The notes beneath the pieces were generated by a model that saw nothing but the letters and a program-made list of their open reading frames with translations, had not been told where the DNA came from and did no database searches. A program made the position numbers and the translations under genes. From an uncultured Ruminococcus sp. (GTDB lineage: Bacteria > Bacillota > Clostridia > Oscillospirales > Ruminococcaceae): a DNA stretch of 18,895 nucleotides. Each line of letters begins with the position of its first letter. The stretch's first letter is position 1. The DNA lies in assembly GCA_910577575.1 (NCBI GenBank), contig CAJTOG010000036.1, forward strand, positions 1 to 18,895, written 5' to 3'. This document shows positions 1-7,116 of this stretch, in pieces.

Positions 1-1498
1 AAAATGCTCTGTATAGCTATTTTCAAGAATATATGCCGCATTTTTCGATACTGCATTACCGCAGCTCAGTATCAGGTTCATATCATTCCCTGCAAATACA
101 CATATATCATCAATCTGAAACTCGGAACGAATCTGCTCCAAAAGCACCGATATATCTGGAATACATCCGAAAACAAGATTTTCCGAGAGATTGGACATAA
201 ATGCCAGTTTATCGTTGGTATCTTTTTGACTGTTCAGATATGCTATTTTATTTTCAATATCCTTTTCAACAAGACCATGCTTTTCAATATTATATATGAC
301 ATAGCGGTTCTTGCCTTTTTGCTGTGCAATATAGAGAGCTTTATCCGCCTGCATGAAAAGTTCATTATAATCGGTGCTGTCATTCGGATATGTAGAAATA
401 CCCATTGAACAGGTAAGACGGAAATTTTCAAATCTGTCAGCAAATGCATTTTCCGTATTTGTACGAAATGCCCTCAGTATTCCACGCAAATCTTCTTCGT
501 CTCTGGTATTCTCAATTATGATAAGAAATCCACCGCCGCTTATTCTTCCGGCAAGTCCACGTGTTCCCAGTTCTTTTTTTACTATCCCTGCTACAGTATA
601 TATTATCTCATCTCCAAAAAGATGTCCATAGTTTGCATTTATTTCCGTAAAATTATCAATATCAAGAATAACAATATTAACATTATAAATAGGTTTTGAT
701 TCAAGAATATTCATTGCAAATGAAGTTACAGCACGTTTATTAAGAAGTCCGGAAAGGGAATCTCTGTTCGATTCAAGTGCAAGATTGATATCTTTGGTTT
801 TCTGCCGTGAATTTATTACCGAAATCTTTTTTTGTTACAGGGTCCTGCCAACGTGTTATTCCCCTGAAAAGGCACATTTCACGGCTTTTTCCTTGTGTGA
901 ATACAGATGTTTCAAGTTCATAGTCAAAACGGTAAACCCCATTCTTTATATCACGACAAAGCGTATTAAAAGTTTCGATATACCTTGAAAGTACCTGCCC
1001 TGATTCTATTGCCCTGCCCTGCCACTTTTCAAGTTCTTCATCAGCAAGAATAATTTCACGGCAACAATCAAAAATGTATATTTTAATGTGTCTTGTCTCG
1101 AAGCTGTATTCAAATGCAATATCAGATGAAAGACTTAAAATATACCTGTATTCAGAAATACGATGCTCACTTTCTGCCGATATATTTTCAAGGGAAAATA
1201 TATCATTGAACTCGATAACATATATCAGTTCTTCTGAATGGTCATATTTTTTTACTGATGCCATAACCCACCTTAAAAGTCCGTTCAAGCCTTTCATACG
1301 TATAACAGTTCTCAAAATTATACCTGTCTGAATATTCTCCAGACATTCATCAAGTCGCCAAAAATCTCTGTCATCAATAGTCCGTCTGATTGAATAAGTA
1401 ACATCATTGCCGAAATATCTGAAAAACTTCTCATCCGCACTCTGTGTATGAAAACTCCTGTCAACAGTAACTCTGCCTATTCTGTAAATATCATTCAT
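1..1498 (-). pseudogene. PAS-PAS-GGDEF signalling protein, frameshifted and cut by the window edge
   Basis: The first frame starts at ATG 1498 (upstream GGGTGA) and runs 241 residues to a stop at 773. It contains two PAS-like segments, about residues 20-105 and 112-222. A second frame, open from about 835 to position 1, supplies the linker and a GGDEF domain: DSLSGLLNK, LDIDNF, GHLFGDE, and ADKALYIAQQKGKNRY. Dropping one base from the seven-T run at 827-833 (A7 on the coding strand) joins the two into one protein. The signature that is normally GGDEF reads SGGGF near 527-541, so the acidic catalytic and metal residues are missing and diguanylate cyclase activity is unlikely even if the frame is restored. 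The protein continues past GGDEF into a further domain that leaves the window; FQIDDICVFAG is consistent with a GAF-like start, which is a guess. The frameshift may be decay, a sequencing error or a slippery switch. Confidence 0.8.
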
Positions 1499-1522
1499 TC
1501 AAATCACCCGTTTTTTATTTCA

Positions 1523-1551
1523 ATTATACCATTTATTAATTATAAAATCAA
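1523..1551 (-). promoter_or_regulatory. Promoter for the PAS-GGDEF gene
   Basis: On the minus strand TTGATT (1546-1551) and TATAAT (1523-1528) are separated by exactly 17 bases. They sit about 25 bases upstream of the ATG at 1498. This fits a housekeeping sigma factor promoter with one strong (-10) and one acceptable (-35) box. Confidence 0.6.
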
Positions 1552-1656
1552 GCTTGTGTTCTTTAATCAATTCACTGAAAATTTACAATAGTTTTCGCAT
1601 GATTATCACATTCATATTATATAATCCCATTAATACAATTTCAGGAGTGATATTAC

Positions 1657-2817
1657 ATGAACAGAAAAGAATTAAAAAAATATATAAGTTTCGCTATTTT
1701 GGCTGTTGCAGTATGCTGGATAGTTCAGAATTTCAGACTTTTTGAAAATCTGATTTCAGTGGCCATGGGTGCGGTATTCCCATTGATTATGGGTACAGTT
1801 ATAGCTTATATATTCAATATAGTACTGAATTTTTTTGAAAAACACTACTTTCCTAAAAAAAATACCGAATTTATAAATCGTTCACGGCGTCCGGTATGTA
1901 TAGTATTGTCGTTTCTCAGTGCGATAGTAATTATTGTAATCGTTCTGACAATAGTAATTCCGGAAATTATAAGTGCATTCAAACTTCTTACCGATAAAAT
2001 TCCGCCTGTTTTAAATGACTGGAAAGATTCATTTTTACGCAAACTTTCTGAATATCCCGAAATACAGAAAGAGGCTAAAGAACTCCTGAACGAATTTGAT
2101 ATGACTTCACTTGACTGGGCTACAATAACCCAGAAAGCAGCAGATGTCATTCAGGGCGGTATAATGGGAATTATATCATCAGCAGTCGGAATCGTCGGAA
2201 CTGTTGCAGTTACTGTTACAAATATAGTCCTTGCAGTAATTTTTGCGGTGTATCTTCTTGCCCGTAAGGACAAACTCCTGAAAGATATAAACCGAATACA
2301 GAAAACCTATGGCAATAATGAACTAAATAAAAAAATTAATAGAATATTCGCAACAGCTAATGAAACTTTCCGAAATTTCTTTGTCGGACAGTTTATTGAA
2401 GCCATTCTGCTCGGTTGTCTGTGTTTTATAGGAATGCTGATACTTCGCCTGCCGTACGCCGGAATGAGTGGTGCTTTAATAGGAGTTACCGCACTTATTC
2501 CAATTGTAGGTGCATTTCTCGGAGCAGGAATAAGTGCATTCATAATATTTACGGAAAATCCAATGCAGGCATTTGTTTTCCTTGTTTTCCTTATAATACT
2601 TCAACAACTTGAAGGCAATGTAATATATCCCAAAGTTGTCGGAAACACCGTAGGTCTTCCGGGAATATGGGTACTTGCAGCAATAACAGTCGGTGGCGGA
2701 TTATGGGGAATCGCCGGAATGCTGATAGGAGTACCGCTCACCGCAACAATATATAAGCTCTGTTTTGAAAATCTTGAAAAAAGAGAAAGAAATATCAGAA
2801 AACCGCAACATAATTAA
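1657..2817 (+). CDS. AI-2E family transporter (UPF0118-type membrane protein)
   Basis: A 386-residue polytopic membrane protein. Hydrophobic segments lie at about residues 11-27, 32-60, 80-105, 165-203, 243-263, 270-297, 302-317 and 328-365. A soluble, charged stretch lies at about 106-160, as usual for this family. The C-terminal half carries the family signatures: LIPIVGAFLGAG, then QQLEGNVIYPK and GLPG. Members include TqsA-like exporters and Na+/H+ antiporter-like proteins, so the autoinducer-2 name is only a family label and the substrate here is unknown. The start at ATG 1657 is supported by AGGAG at 1643-1647. It is a single gene, divergent from the PAS-GGDEF gene and upstream of the pfl promoter; neither neighbour suggests its role. 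Confidence 0.88.
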   Translation: MNRKELKKYISFAILAVAVCWIVQNFRLFENLISVAMGAVFPLIMGTVIAYIFNIVLNFFEKHYFPKKNTEFINRSRRPVCIVLSFLSAIVIIVIVLTIVIPEIISAFKLLTDKIPPVLNDWKDSFLRKLSEYPEIQKEAKELLNEFDMTSLDWATITQKAADVIQGGIMGIISSAVGIVGTVAVTVTNIVLAVIFAVYLLARKDKLLKDINRIQKTYGNNELNKKINRIFATANETFRNFFVGQFIEAILLGCLCFIGMLILRLPYAGMSGALIGVTALIPIVGAFLGAGISAFIIFTENPMQAFVFLVFLIILQQLEGNVIYPKVVGNTVGLPGIWVLAAITVGGGLWGIAGMLIGVPLTATIYKLCFENLEKRERNIRKPQHN

Positions 2818-2855
2818 CTCATTTTATTTATAAATAATTTTTTTAATAACTTTGG

Positions 2856-2873
2856 TTGTCAAAAGATTGACAA
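2856..2873. promoter_or_regulatory. Candidate Rex operator overlapping the pflB -35 box
   Basis: TTGTCAA (2856-2862), four bases, then TTGACAA (2867-2873) form a perfect 7-4-7 inverted repeat. Rex, the NADH/NAD+-sensing repressor of Gram-positive bacteria, recognises 18-bp palindromes of the form TTGTnAA-N4-TTnACAA, and this site fits that geometry exactly. It covers the whole -35 hexamer of the promoter, where a bound repressor would block RNA polymerase. Redox control of a fermentation gene makes biological sense. No rex gene is in the window, so the assignment rests on the site alone. Confidence 0.6.
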
Positions 2874-2898
2874 ATCCTGAATAATGTGTTATTATAAT
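2867..2898 (+). promoter_or_regulatory. Promoter of the split pfl operon
   Basis: A consensus -35 TTGACA (2867-2872) is followed after 17 bases by TATTAT (2890-2895), with an extended -10 TG at 2887-2888. A TATAAT overlaps at 2893-2898, but its spacing of 20 is poor. The near-consensus structure suggests high basal expression, as expected for pyruvate formate-lyase. Confidence 0.8.
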
Positions 2899-2929
2899 TA
2901 GAGAAAAAAATTTTTAAAGGAGCGATATA

Positions 2930-5002
2930 ATGTTACATTATATTAACGAATATCCATCCGAGTGGGATGGATTTGAACAAGGACGCTGGAGCAATACTTC
3001 TGTCAACGTTCGTGACTTCATCAAGAAGAATTATACTCCATATGATGGTGATGAAAGCTTTCTCGCTGAACCCACAGAGGCTACTACAAAACTCTGGGAA
3101 CAGGTTATGGAATTAACCCGTCAGGAACGTGAAGCAGGCGGTGTTCTTGATATGGACACAAAAATCGTATCCACTATTACTTCCCATGATGCCGGCTATC
3201 TCAACAAAAATTTGGAAAAGATTGTAGGCTTACAGACAGATAAACCTTTCAAACGTTCTTTACAGCCTTTCGGTGGTATAAGAATGGCACAGAATGCCTG
3301 CACACAAAATGGCTATGAAGTTGACCCTGAAATTGTCAAAATATTCACAAAATACAGAAAAACTCATAATCAGGGCGTTTTTGACGCTTACACACCTGAA
3401 ATGAGACTTGCAAGAAAATCCGCAATTATTACAGGTCTTCCTGATGCTTATGGCAGAGGCCGTATTATCGGTGACTACAGACGTGTTGCACTTTATGGTA
3501 TTGATATTCTTGTTGCTGACAAAAAACATCAGATTGAAACTTCACTTGTACGTATGACTTCCAAGAATATTCGTCTCCGTGAAGAACTCGCTGAACAGGT
3601 ACGTGCTTTGGAAGAACTCAAAGAACTCGGTGCAATCTACGGTTTTGATATTTCCAAGCCTGCCGCAAATGCCAAGGAAGCTGTACAGTGGCTCTATTTT
3701 GGTTATCTTGCTGCTGTTAAGGAGCAGAATGGTGCTGCTATGTCACTCGGACGTACTTCAACTTTCCTTGATATCTATATTCAGCGTGACCTTGACAATG
3801 GTCTCATCACAGAAAAAGAAGCACAGGAACTTATCGACCAGTTCATTATGAAACTGCGTATTGTAAAATTTGCACGTACTCCTGAATATAACGAACTCTT
3901 CTCTGGCGACCCGACATGGATTACTGAATCAATCGGCGGTGTTGATGTTGACGGTCACCACCTTGTAACAAAGAACAGTTTCCGTTATTTACATACCCTC
4001 GAAAATCTGGGTACTGCTCCGGAACCAAATATGACTATACTCTGGTCACAGAAACTTCCGCGTAAATTCAAGGAATACTGTGCTAAAATGTCTATAAAGA
4101 CATCTTCTATACAGTATGAAAATGATGATATGATGCGTGTAATTCATGGTGATGACTATGCTATTGCATGTTGTGTATCTTCAATGCGAGTCGGCAAGGA
4201 AATGCAGTTCTTCGGTGCGAGAGCAAACCTTGCAAAGTGTCTGCTTTATGCTATCAACGGTGGTGTTGATGAAAGAATGAAAGTTCAGGTAGGTCCTAAG
4301 TTCAGACCTGTTGAAGGAGATTATCTTGACTTTGATGACGTTTGGGACAAGTATGAATCTATGATGGAATGGCTCGCCGGTCTTTATGTCAATACTCTTA
4401 ATGTAATCCACTATATGCATGACAAATACAGCTATGAAAGAATCCAGATGGCTCTTCATGACAGAGATGTAAAGCGCTATTTCGCAACAGGTATTGCAGG
4501 ACTTTCTGTTGTTGCCGATTCGCTTTCTGCTATCAAATATGCTAAAGTCAAAGTTATCCGTGATGAAAATGGTATTGTTACAGACTATGAAGTTGAAGGC
4601 GATTTCCCGAAATACGGCAATAACGATGACCGTGTTGACCAGATTGCTGTTACTGTTGTACGTAAGTTCATGGATTGCGTAAGAAAGCATCATACATACC
4701 GTGACGGTGTTCCTACCATGTCTATTCTTACTATTACTTCAAATGTTGTTTACGGAAAGAAAACAGGCAACACACCTGACGGACGTAAAATGGGTGTACC
4801 GCTTGCACCTGGTGCCAACCCGATGCATGGAAGAGATACTCATGGTGCAGCTGCTTCTCTTTCATCAGTAGCTAAACTCCCGTTCCGTCATGCTCAGGAC
4901 GGTATCTCAAACACATTCTCAATTATTCCTGACGCTCTTGGCAAGGATATGCAGGTATTTGTCGGAGATATTGACCTTGACAAACTGAAGAATGAGGAAT
5001 AA
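2930..5002 (+). CDS. pflB: Pyruvate formate-lyase catalytic subunit lacking the glycyl-radical domain
   Basis: Formate C-acetyltransferase converts pyruvate and CoA to acetyl-CoA and formate in anaerobic fermentation. The 690-residue protein follows E. coli PflB closely from VNVRDFIKKNYTPYDGDESF near the N-terminus through TSHDAGY, PDAYGRGRIIGDYRRVALYG and GRTSTFLD. The catalytic pair C414-C415 sits in AIACCVSSM. HYMHDKYSYE, GIAGLS and GKKTGNTPDG follow. Homology ends at SIIPDALGKD. A short unrelated tail (QVFVGDIDLDKLKNEE) then ends at TAA 5000-5002. The usual last 70-75 residues, with the radical glycine, are absent and are encoded at 5222-5461. Together the two make about 769 residues, against about 760 for E. 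coli PflB. AGGAG at 2918-2922 supports the start. No activase gene (pflA) is adjacent. Confidence 0.93.
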   Translation: MLHYINEYPSEWDGFEQGRWSNTSVNVRDFIKKNYTPYDGDESFLAEPTEATTKLWEQVMELTRQEREAGGVLDMDTKIVSTITSHDAGYLNKNLEKIVGLQTDKPFKRSLQPFGGIRMAQNACTQNGYEVDPEIVKIFTKYRKTHNQGVFDAYTPEMRLARKSAIITGLPDAYGRGRIIGDYRRVALYGIDILVADKKHQIETSLVRMTSKNIRLREELAEQVRALEELKELGAIYGFDISKPAANAKEAVQWLYFGYLAAVKEQNGAAMSLGRTSTFLDIYIQRDLDNGLITEKEAQELIDQFIMKLRIVKFARTPEYNELFSGDPTWITESIGGVDVDGHHLVTKNSFRYLHTLENLGTAPEPNMTILWSQKLPRKFKEYCAKMSIKTSSIQYENDDMMRVIHGDDYAIACCVSSMRVGKEMQFFGARANLAKCLLYAINGGVDERMKVQVGPKFRPVEGDYLDFDDVWDKYESMMEWLAGLYVNTLNVIHYMHDKYSYERIQMALHDRDVKRYFATGIAGLSVVADSLSAIKYAKVKVIRDENGIVTDYEVEGDFPKYGNNDDRVDQIAVTVVRKFMDCVRKHHTYRDGVPTMSILTITSNVVYGKKTGNTPDGRKMGVPLAPGANPMHGRDTHGAAASLSSVAKLPFRHAQDGISNTFSIIPDALGKDMQVFVGDIDLDKLKNEE

Positions 5003-5005
5003 TTT

Positions 5006-5209
5006 ATGAATCCCGAAAAAAGTCAGAATCCGCAGGAGCTTGCCGAAATGATTGACCAGCTTATGGCAGGCGGAAGCGGTCATGTAAATATCATTGCTGA
5101 TGATTCTTCTGATATTAAGGTTGACATTTATAACAGTACTGATTTCTGCGGAAATAAAGGTGCATGCTGTCAACCGACAGAAAATGCCATTGACGATGAT
5201 GAAGATTAG
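5006..5209 (+). CDS. Small acidic Cys-containing protein between the two pfl pieces
   Basis: A 67-residue protein of unknown function. It starts three bases after the pflB stop, in the same frame. GAGG (4994-4997), inside the end of pflB, is the likely ribosome binding site, so translation is probably coupled. Residues 11-30 (ELAEMIDQLM, then AGGSGHVNII) resemble the N-terminal part of the next gene product (LIELLDGYVEKGGHHLNVNV), so it may be a diverged duplicate of the glycyl-radical domain. It lacks the radical loop: no RVSGYA motif. It instead ends with C48, C54 and C55 and a very acidic tail (DDDED). The Cys cluster could bind metal or act in thiol chemistry; this is speculation. Good spacing, good ribosome binding sites on both sides and the conserved-looking start support a real gene. 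I know of no named family for it. Confidence 0.72.
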   Translation: MNPEKSQNPQELAEMIDQLMAGGSGHVNIIADDSSDIKVDIYNSTDFCGNKGACCQPTENAIDDDED

Positions 5210-5221
5210 GAGGAATTTTTT

Positions 5222-5461
5222 ATGAATAATCAGAAACAAGTTGACAACCTTATTGAACTCCTTGACGGCTATGTAGAAAAAGGCGGTCATCACCTCAATG
5301 TAAATGTTTTTACAAAAGAAACTCTCCTTGATGCTCAGGCTCATCCTGAAAAGTATCCTCAGCTTACTGTAAGAGTTTCAGGTTATGCTGTAAACTTTGT
5401 AAAACTTACCAAGGAACAGCAGGACGATGTTATTTCACGTACTTTCCACAACGCACTTTAA
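5222..5461 (+). CDS. Stand-alone glycyl-radical domain of pyruvate formate-lyase
   Basis: A 79-residue protein that corresponds to the C-terminal domain of PflB. It contains LIELLDGYVEKGGHHLNVNV, PEKYPQLTVRVSGYAVNF and LTKEQQDDVISRTF. G54 in RVSGYA is the residue that carries the glycyl radical after activation by an S-adenosylmethionine radical activase. In ordinary PflB this is fused; here it must associate with the 690-residue subunit to give an active enzyme. A precedent is GrcA (YfiD) of E. coli, a spare radical domain that rescues oxygen-cleaved PflB, but GrcA is longer (127 residues) and supplements an intact enzyme. A perfect AGGAGG at 5208-5213, eight bases before the ATG, supports independent translation. 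Confidence 0.9.
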   Translation: MNNQKQVDNLIELLDGYVEKGGHHLNVNVFTKETLLDAQAHPEKYPQLTVRVSGYAVNFVKLTKEQQDDVISRTFHNAL

Positions 5462-5477
5462 TCCAATAAGATAATTA

Positions 5478-5508
5478 AAAGCAGTCCTTTCCTGGACTGC
5501 TTTTTTAT
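5478..5508. terminator. Bidirectional intrinsic terminator between pfl and the convergent gene
   Basis: A perfect 10-bp stem, AAAGCAGTCC (5478-5487) with GGACTGCTTT (5494-5503) and a six-base loop, is followed by a T-rich tract on the plus strand. A-rich sequence on the other side means it can also end transcription of the minus-strand gene that stops at 5508. Confidence 0.9.
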
Positions 5509-5942
5509 TATAAAAACTGACGCATATTGAATGAAAGTTTTTCCTCTGCACTTATCAGACGTTTAGCTATATTTTTTGAACGTCTGTCAGCTGCTTTGTA
5601 TTGGTTCAAATAACGATTCAGGGATTTTATTCCCATATTACAGCCGTCAGTCATAATCTCTGCAATAGTACTGTCCGATTCATCCATTTTAAGCTTCACA
5701 TTCGTTTTAAGCCATGACATACCTTTAGCAATCTGATTCGGTTCTTTACCATTGTCATGATAATCTGCCAAAACTTCCTGTAAATCATTTTTCAGCTTTT
5801 CATTTTCTCTTGAACTGTCTATAAGGCATTCACGCATTTCAGGACTGTGAGCATACTCCATAACTTCATCAATTGCAGAAATTCCCATTTTTACGCCTGA
5901 ATCACATTCACGCAGAAGTCTTATTGTATCCTGTTCAACCAA
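5508..5942 (-). CDS. Conserved helical protein of unknown function (ferritin-like bundle suspected)
   Basis: A 144-residue, hydrophilic, almost wholly helical protein with no membrane segment or signal peptide. The pattern is TIRLLRECDSGVKMGISAID, then KEPNQIAKGMSWLKTNVKL, DSTIAEIMTDGCNMGIKSLN and a final amphipathic helix. It resembles small clostridial proteins of the DUF2383/ferritin-like four-helix type, but the assignment is from memory of such proteins and is tentative. It starts at TTG (5940-5942): no in-frame ATG lies nearby, and AGGAAG sits seven bases upstream. A TATAAT on the minus strand at 5965-5970 may be its -10 box. It is convergent with the pfl operon and shares its terminator. 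Confidence 0.7.
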   Translation of the reverse strand: MVEQDTIRLLRECDSGVKMGISAIDEVMEYAHSPEMRECLIDSSRENEKLKNDLQEVLADYHDNGKEPNQIAKGMSWLKTNVKLKMDESDSTIAEIMTDGCNMGIKSLNRYLNQYKAADRRSKNIAKRLISAEEKLSFNMRQFL

Positions 5943-5996
5943 AAAATCACTTCCTTTCAGTAATATTATACACAGAAAGAAAGTGATTATGCCTGA

Positions 5997-6125
5997 TTAT
6001 TTTTTCATGTAATTTTCAATTATACTCATAATATTCGTTTGGTACACATTTCTTTCAAAAGTGTCTCAGTTATGATAAATATTTATTGCACGTATATCCT
6101 TTGGATTCTGTTCGTATAAATTATC
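5997..6125 (-). pseudogene. Possible 3' remnant of an unidentified gene
   Basis: On the minus strand one frame reads a coding-like peptide of 19 residues (beginning DNLYEQNPKDIRAIN), a TGA, and then 22 more residues (DTFERNVYQT, then IMSIIENYMKK) to a TAA. The amino acid pattern looks like the helical C-terminus of a protein, but no start or body is present. It may be a decayed gene end left between the lysine operon and the small helical gene. The family is not recognised. Confidence 0.35.
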
Positions 6126-6334
6126 CGCTAATAAGACCGATTATAATTAAAAAGGGAGTTATTCCACCTTTTTTTGCAAGAAATACAGCTATAGGAACCA
6201 TCTTCATCACCGATAACTGTCATATCAGATTTACTTAAAAATAATAAATTTATGATTTCAACATTAGATGCAGTTAATATAAGCGTCAGAAAAATACCAA
6301 TAATTCCACAAATTAATCCGATAATTCTTTTCAT
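6121..6334 (-). pseudogene. Frameshifted small membrane protein with a decarboxylase-beta-like motif
   Basis: The open frame gives 68 residues (stop at 6128), starting MKRIIGLICGIIGIFLTLIL, one hydrophobic helix. After TVIGDEDG the frame becomes nonsense-like. Removing one base of the AA pair at 6196-6197 restores TVIGDEDGPIAVFLAKKGG followed by a hydrophobic end and a TAA at 6121-6123, for 70 residues. VIGxxDGPxxxFLA is a signature of the beta subunit of sodium-pumping decarboxylases. Short proteins with one helix plus this motif occur in Firmicutes and are often annotated as beta-subunit fragments. It starts two bases after the dapB stop, so it was the last gene of the lysine operon, although no clear ribosome binding site is seen. 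Its role is unknown. Confidence 0.65.
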
Positions 6335-6336
6335 AT

Positions 6337-7086
6337 TTATATGAGCATCTGCATATCATAAAGACCAGCAGGTTTATCTTTCAGAAAAATTGCTGCTTTT
6401 ACTGAACCCTCGGCGAAAACGGTCTTTGACGCTGCAGAGTGCGAAAGCGTAATAACCTCATCGTTTCCGGCAAAAATTACATCATGTTCACCGACTATAG
6501 TACCACCACGGATAGCATGCATACCAATCTCGCCCTTTTCACGCTTCTGACGACGTGAATGACGGTCATAAACATAGTGTTTTGAATTATCCATAGTTTC
6601 ATTCAGTGCATTTGCAAGCATAATTGCAGTACCGCTCGGAGCGTCAAGTTTCTGATTATGATGTTTTTCAACGATTTCAATATCAAATCTGTCCCCTAAA
6701 ACCTCAGATGCCTTTTTGGCAAGCTGTACCAAAAGATTGATTCCCAATGACATATTAAAGGTAAAAAATACCGGAATTTGTTCTGATGCCAACTTTATTT
6801 TTGCAATCTGCTCATCACTGTATCCAGTTGATGCCACAACAATCGGTACTCCGGTTGAAAGACAATATTCAAGAAGTCCGTCGAGTGAGGCAGGATTTGA
6901 GAAGTCTATTATAACATCTGGTTTTACAGCAAGACTTGAAGGAGTATCCACAATCGGAAAATCCGCATACTGTTCAGTATATAAATCAATGCCTGCAATC
7001 ACCTTACAGTCATCACGGTCTTTGACGCAGTTGTAAATTGTTCTGCCCATTTTTCCGTTAGCCCCGCATATAGCAATATTTGTCAT
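6337..7086 (-). CDS. dapB: 4-hydroxy-tetrahydrodipicolinate reductase
   Basis: This NAD(P)H-dependent enzyme carries out the second step specific to diaminopimelate and lysine synthesis, following DapA. The 249-residue protein has the N-terminal nucleotide fold ICGANGKMG (residues 6-14). ASTGYS follows at about 85-90. The catalytic segment EKHHNQKLDAPSGTA starts at residue 140, with H142 and K146 matching the catalytic His and Lys of E. coli DapB (H159, K163). Its length is typical of the family, slightly shorter than the 273 residues in E. coli. AGGAG eight bases before the ATG supports the start. It lies downstream of dapA in the lysine-riboswitch operon, about 140 bases away across a large inverted repeat. 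Confidence 0.96.
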   Translation of the reverse strand: MTNIAICGANGKMGRTIYNCVKDRDDCKVIAGIDLYTEQYADFPIVDTPSSLAVKPDVIIDFSNPASLDGLLEYCLSTGVPIVVASTGYSDEQIAKIKLASEQIPVFFTFNMSLGINLLVQLAKKASEVLGDRFDIEIVEKHHNQKLDAPSGTAIMLANALNETMDNSKHYVYDRHSRRQKREKGEIGMHAIRGGTIVGEHDVIFAGNDEVITLSHSAASKTVFAEGSVKAAIFLKDKPAGLYDMQMLI

Positions 7087-7116
7087 TTTTACAGCTCCTA
7101 TTTATTATTATTTTTA

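Noticed and set aside
4..631. Plus-strand ORFs at 4-408 and 374-631
   Set aside because: They lie opposite the GGDEF coding frame, which explains their openness.
1657..2817. Autoinducer-2 signalling function for the AI-2E family protein
   Set aside because: The family name is historical, and no lsr, luxS or other quorum-sensing gene is nearby.
2930..5461. The split pfl as a sequencing or assembly error
   Set aside because: Both breaks are in-frame stops with well-spaced ribosome binding sites. About 300 bases of extra, non-PflB coding sequence lie between the homologous parts, so no single-base error explains it.
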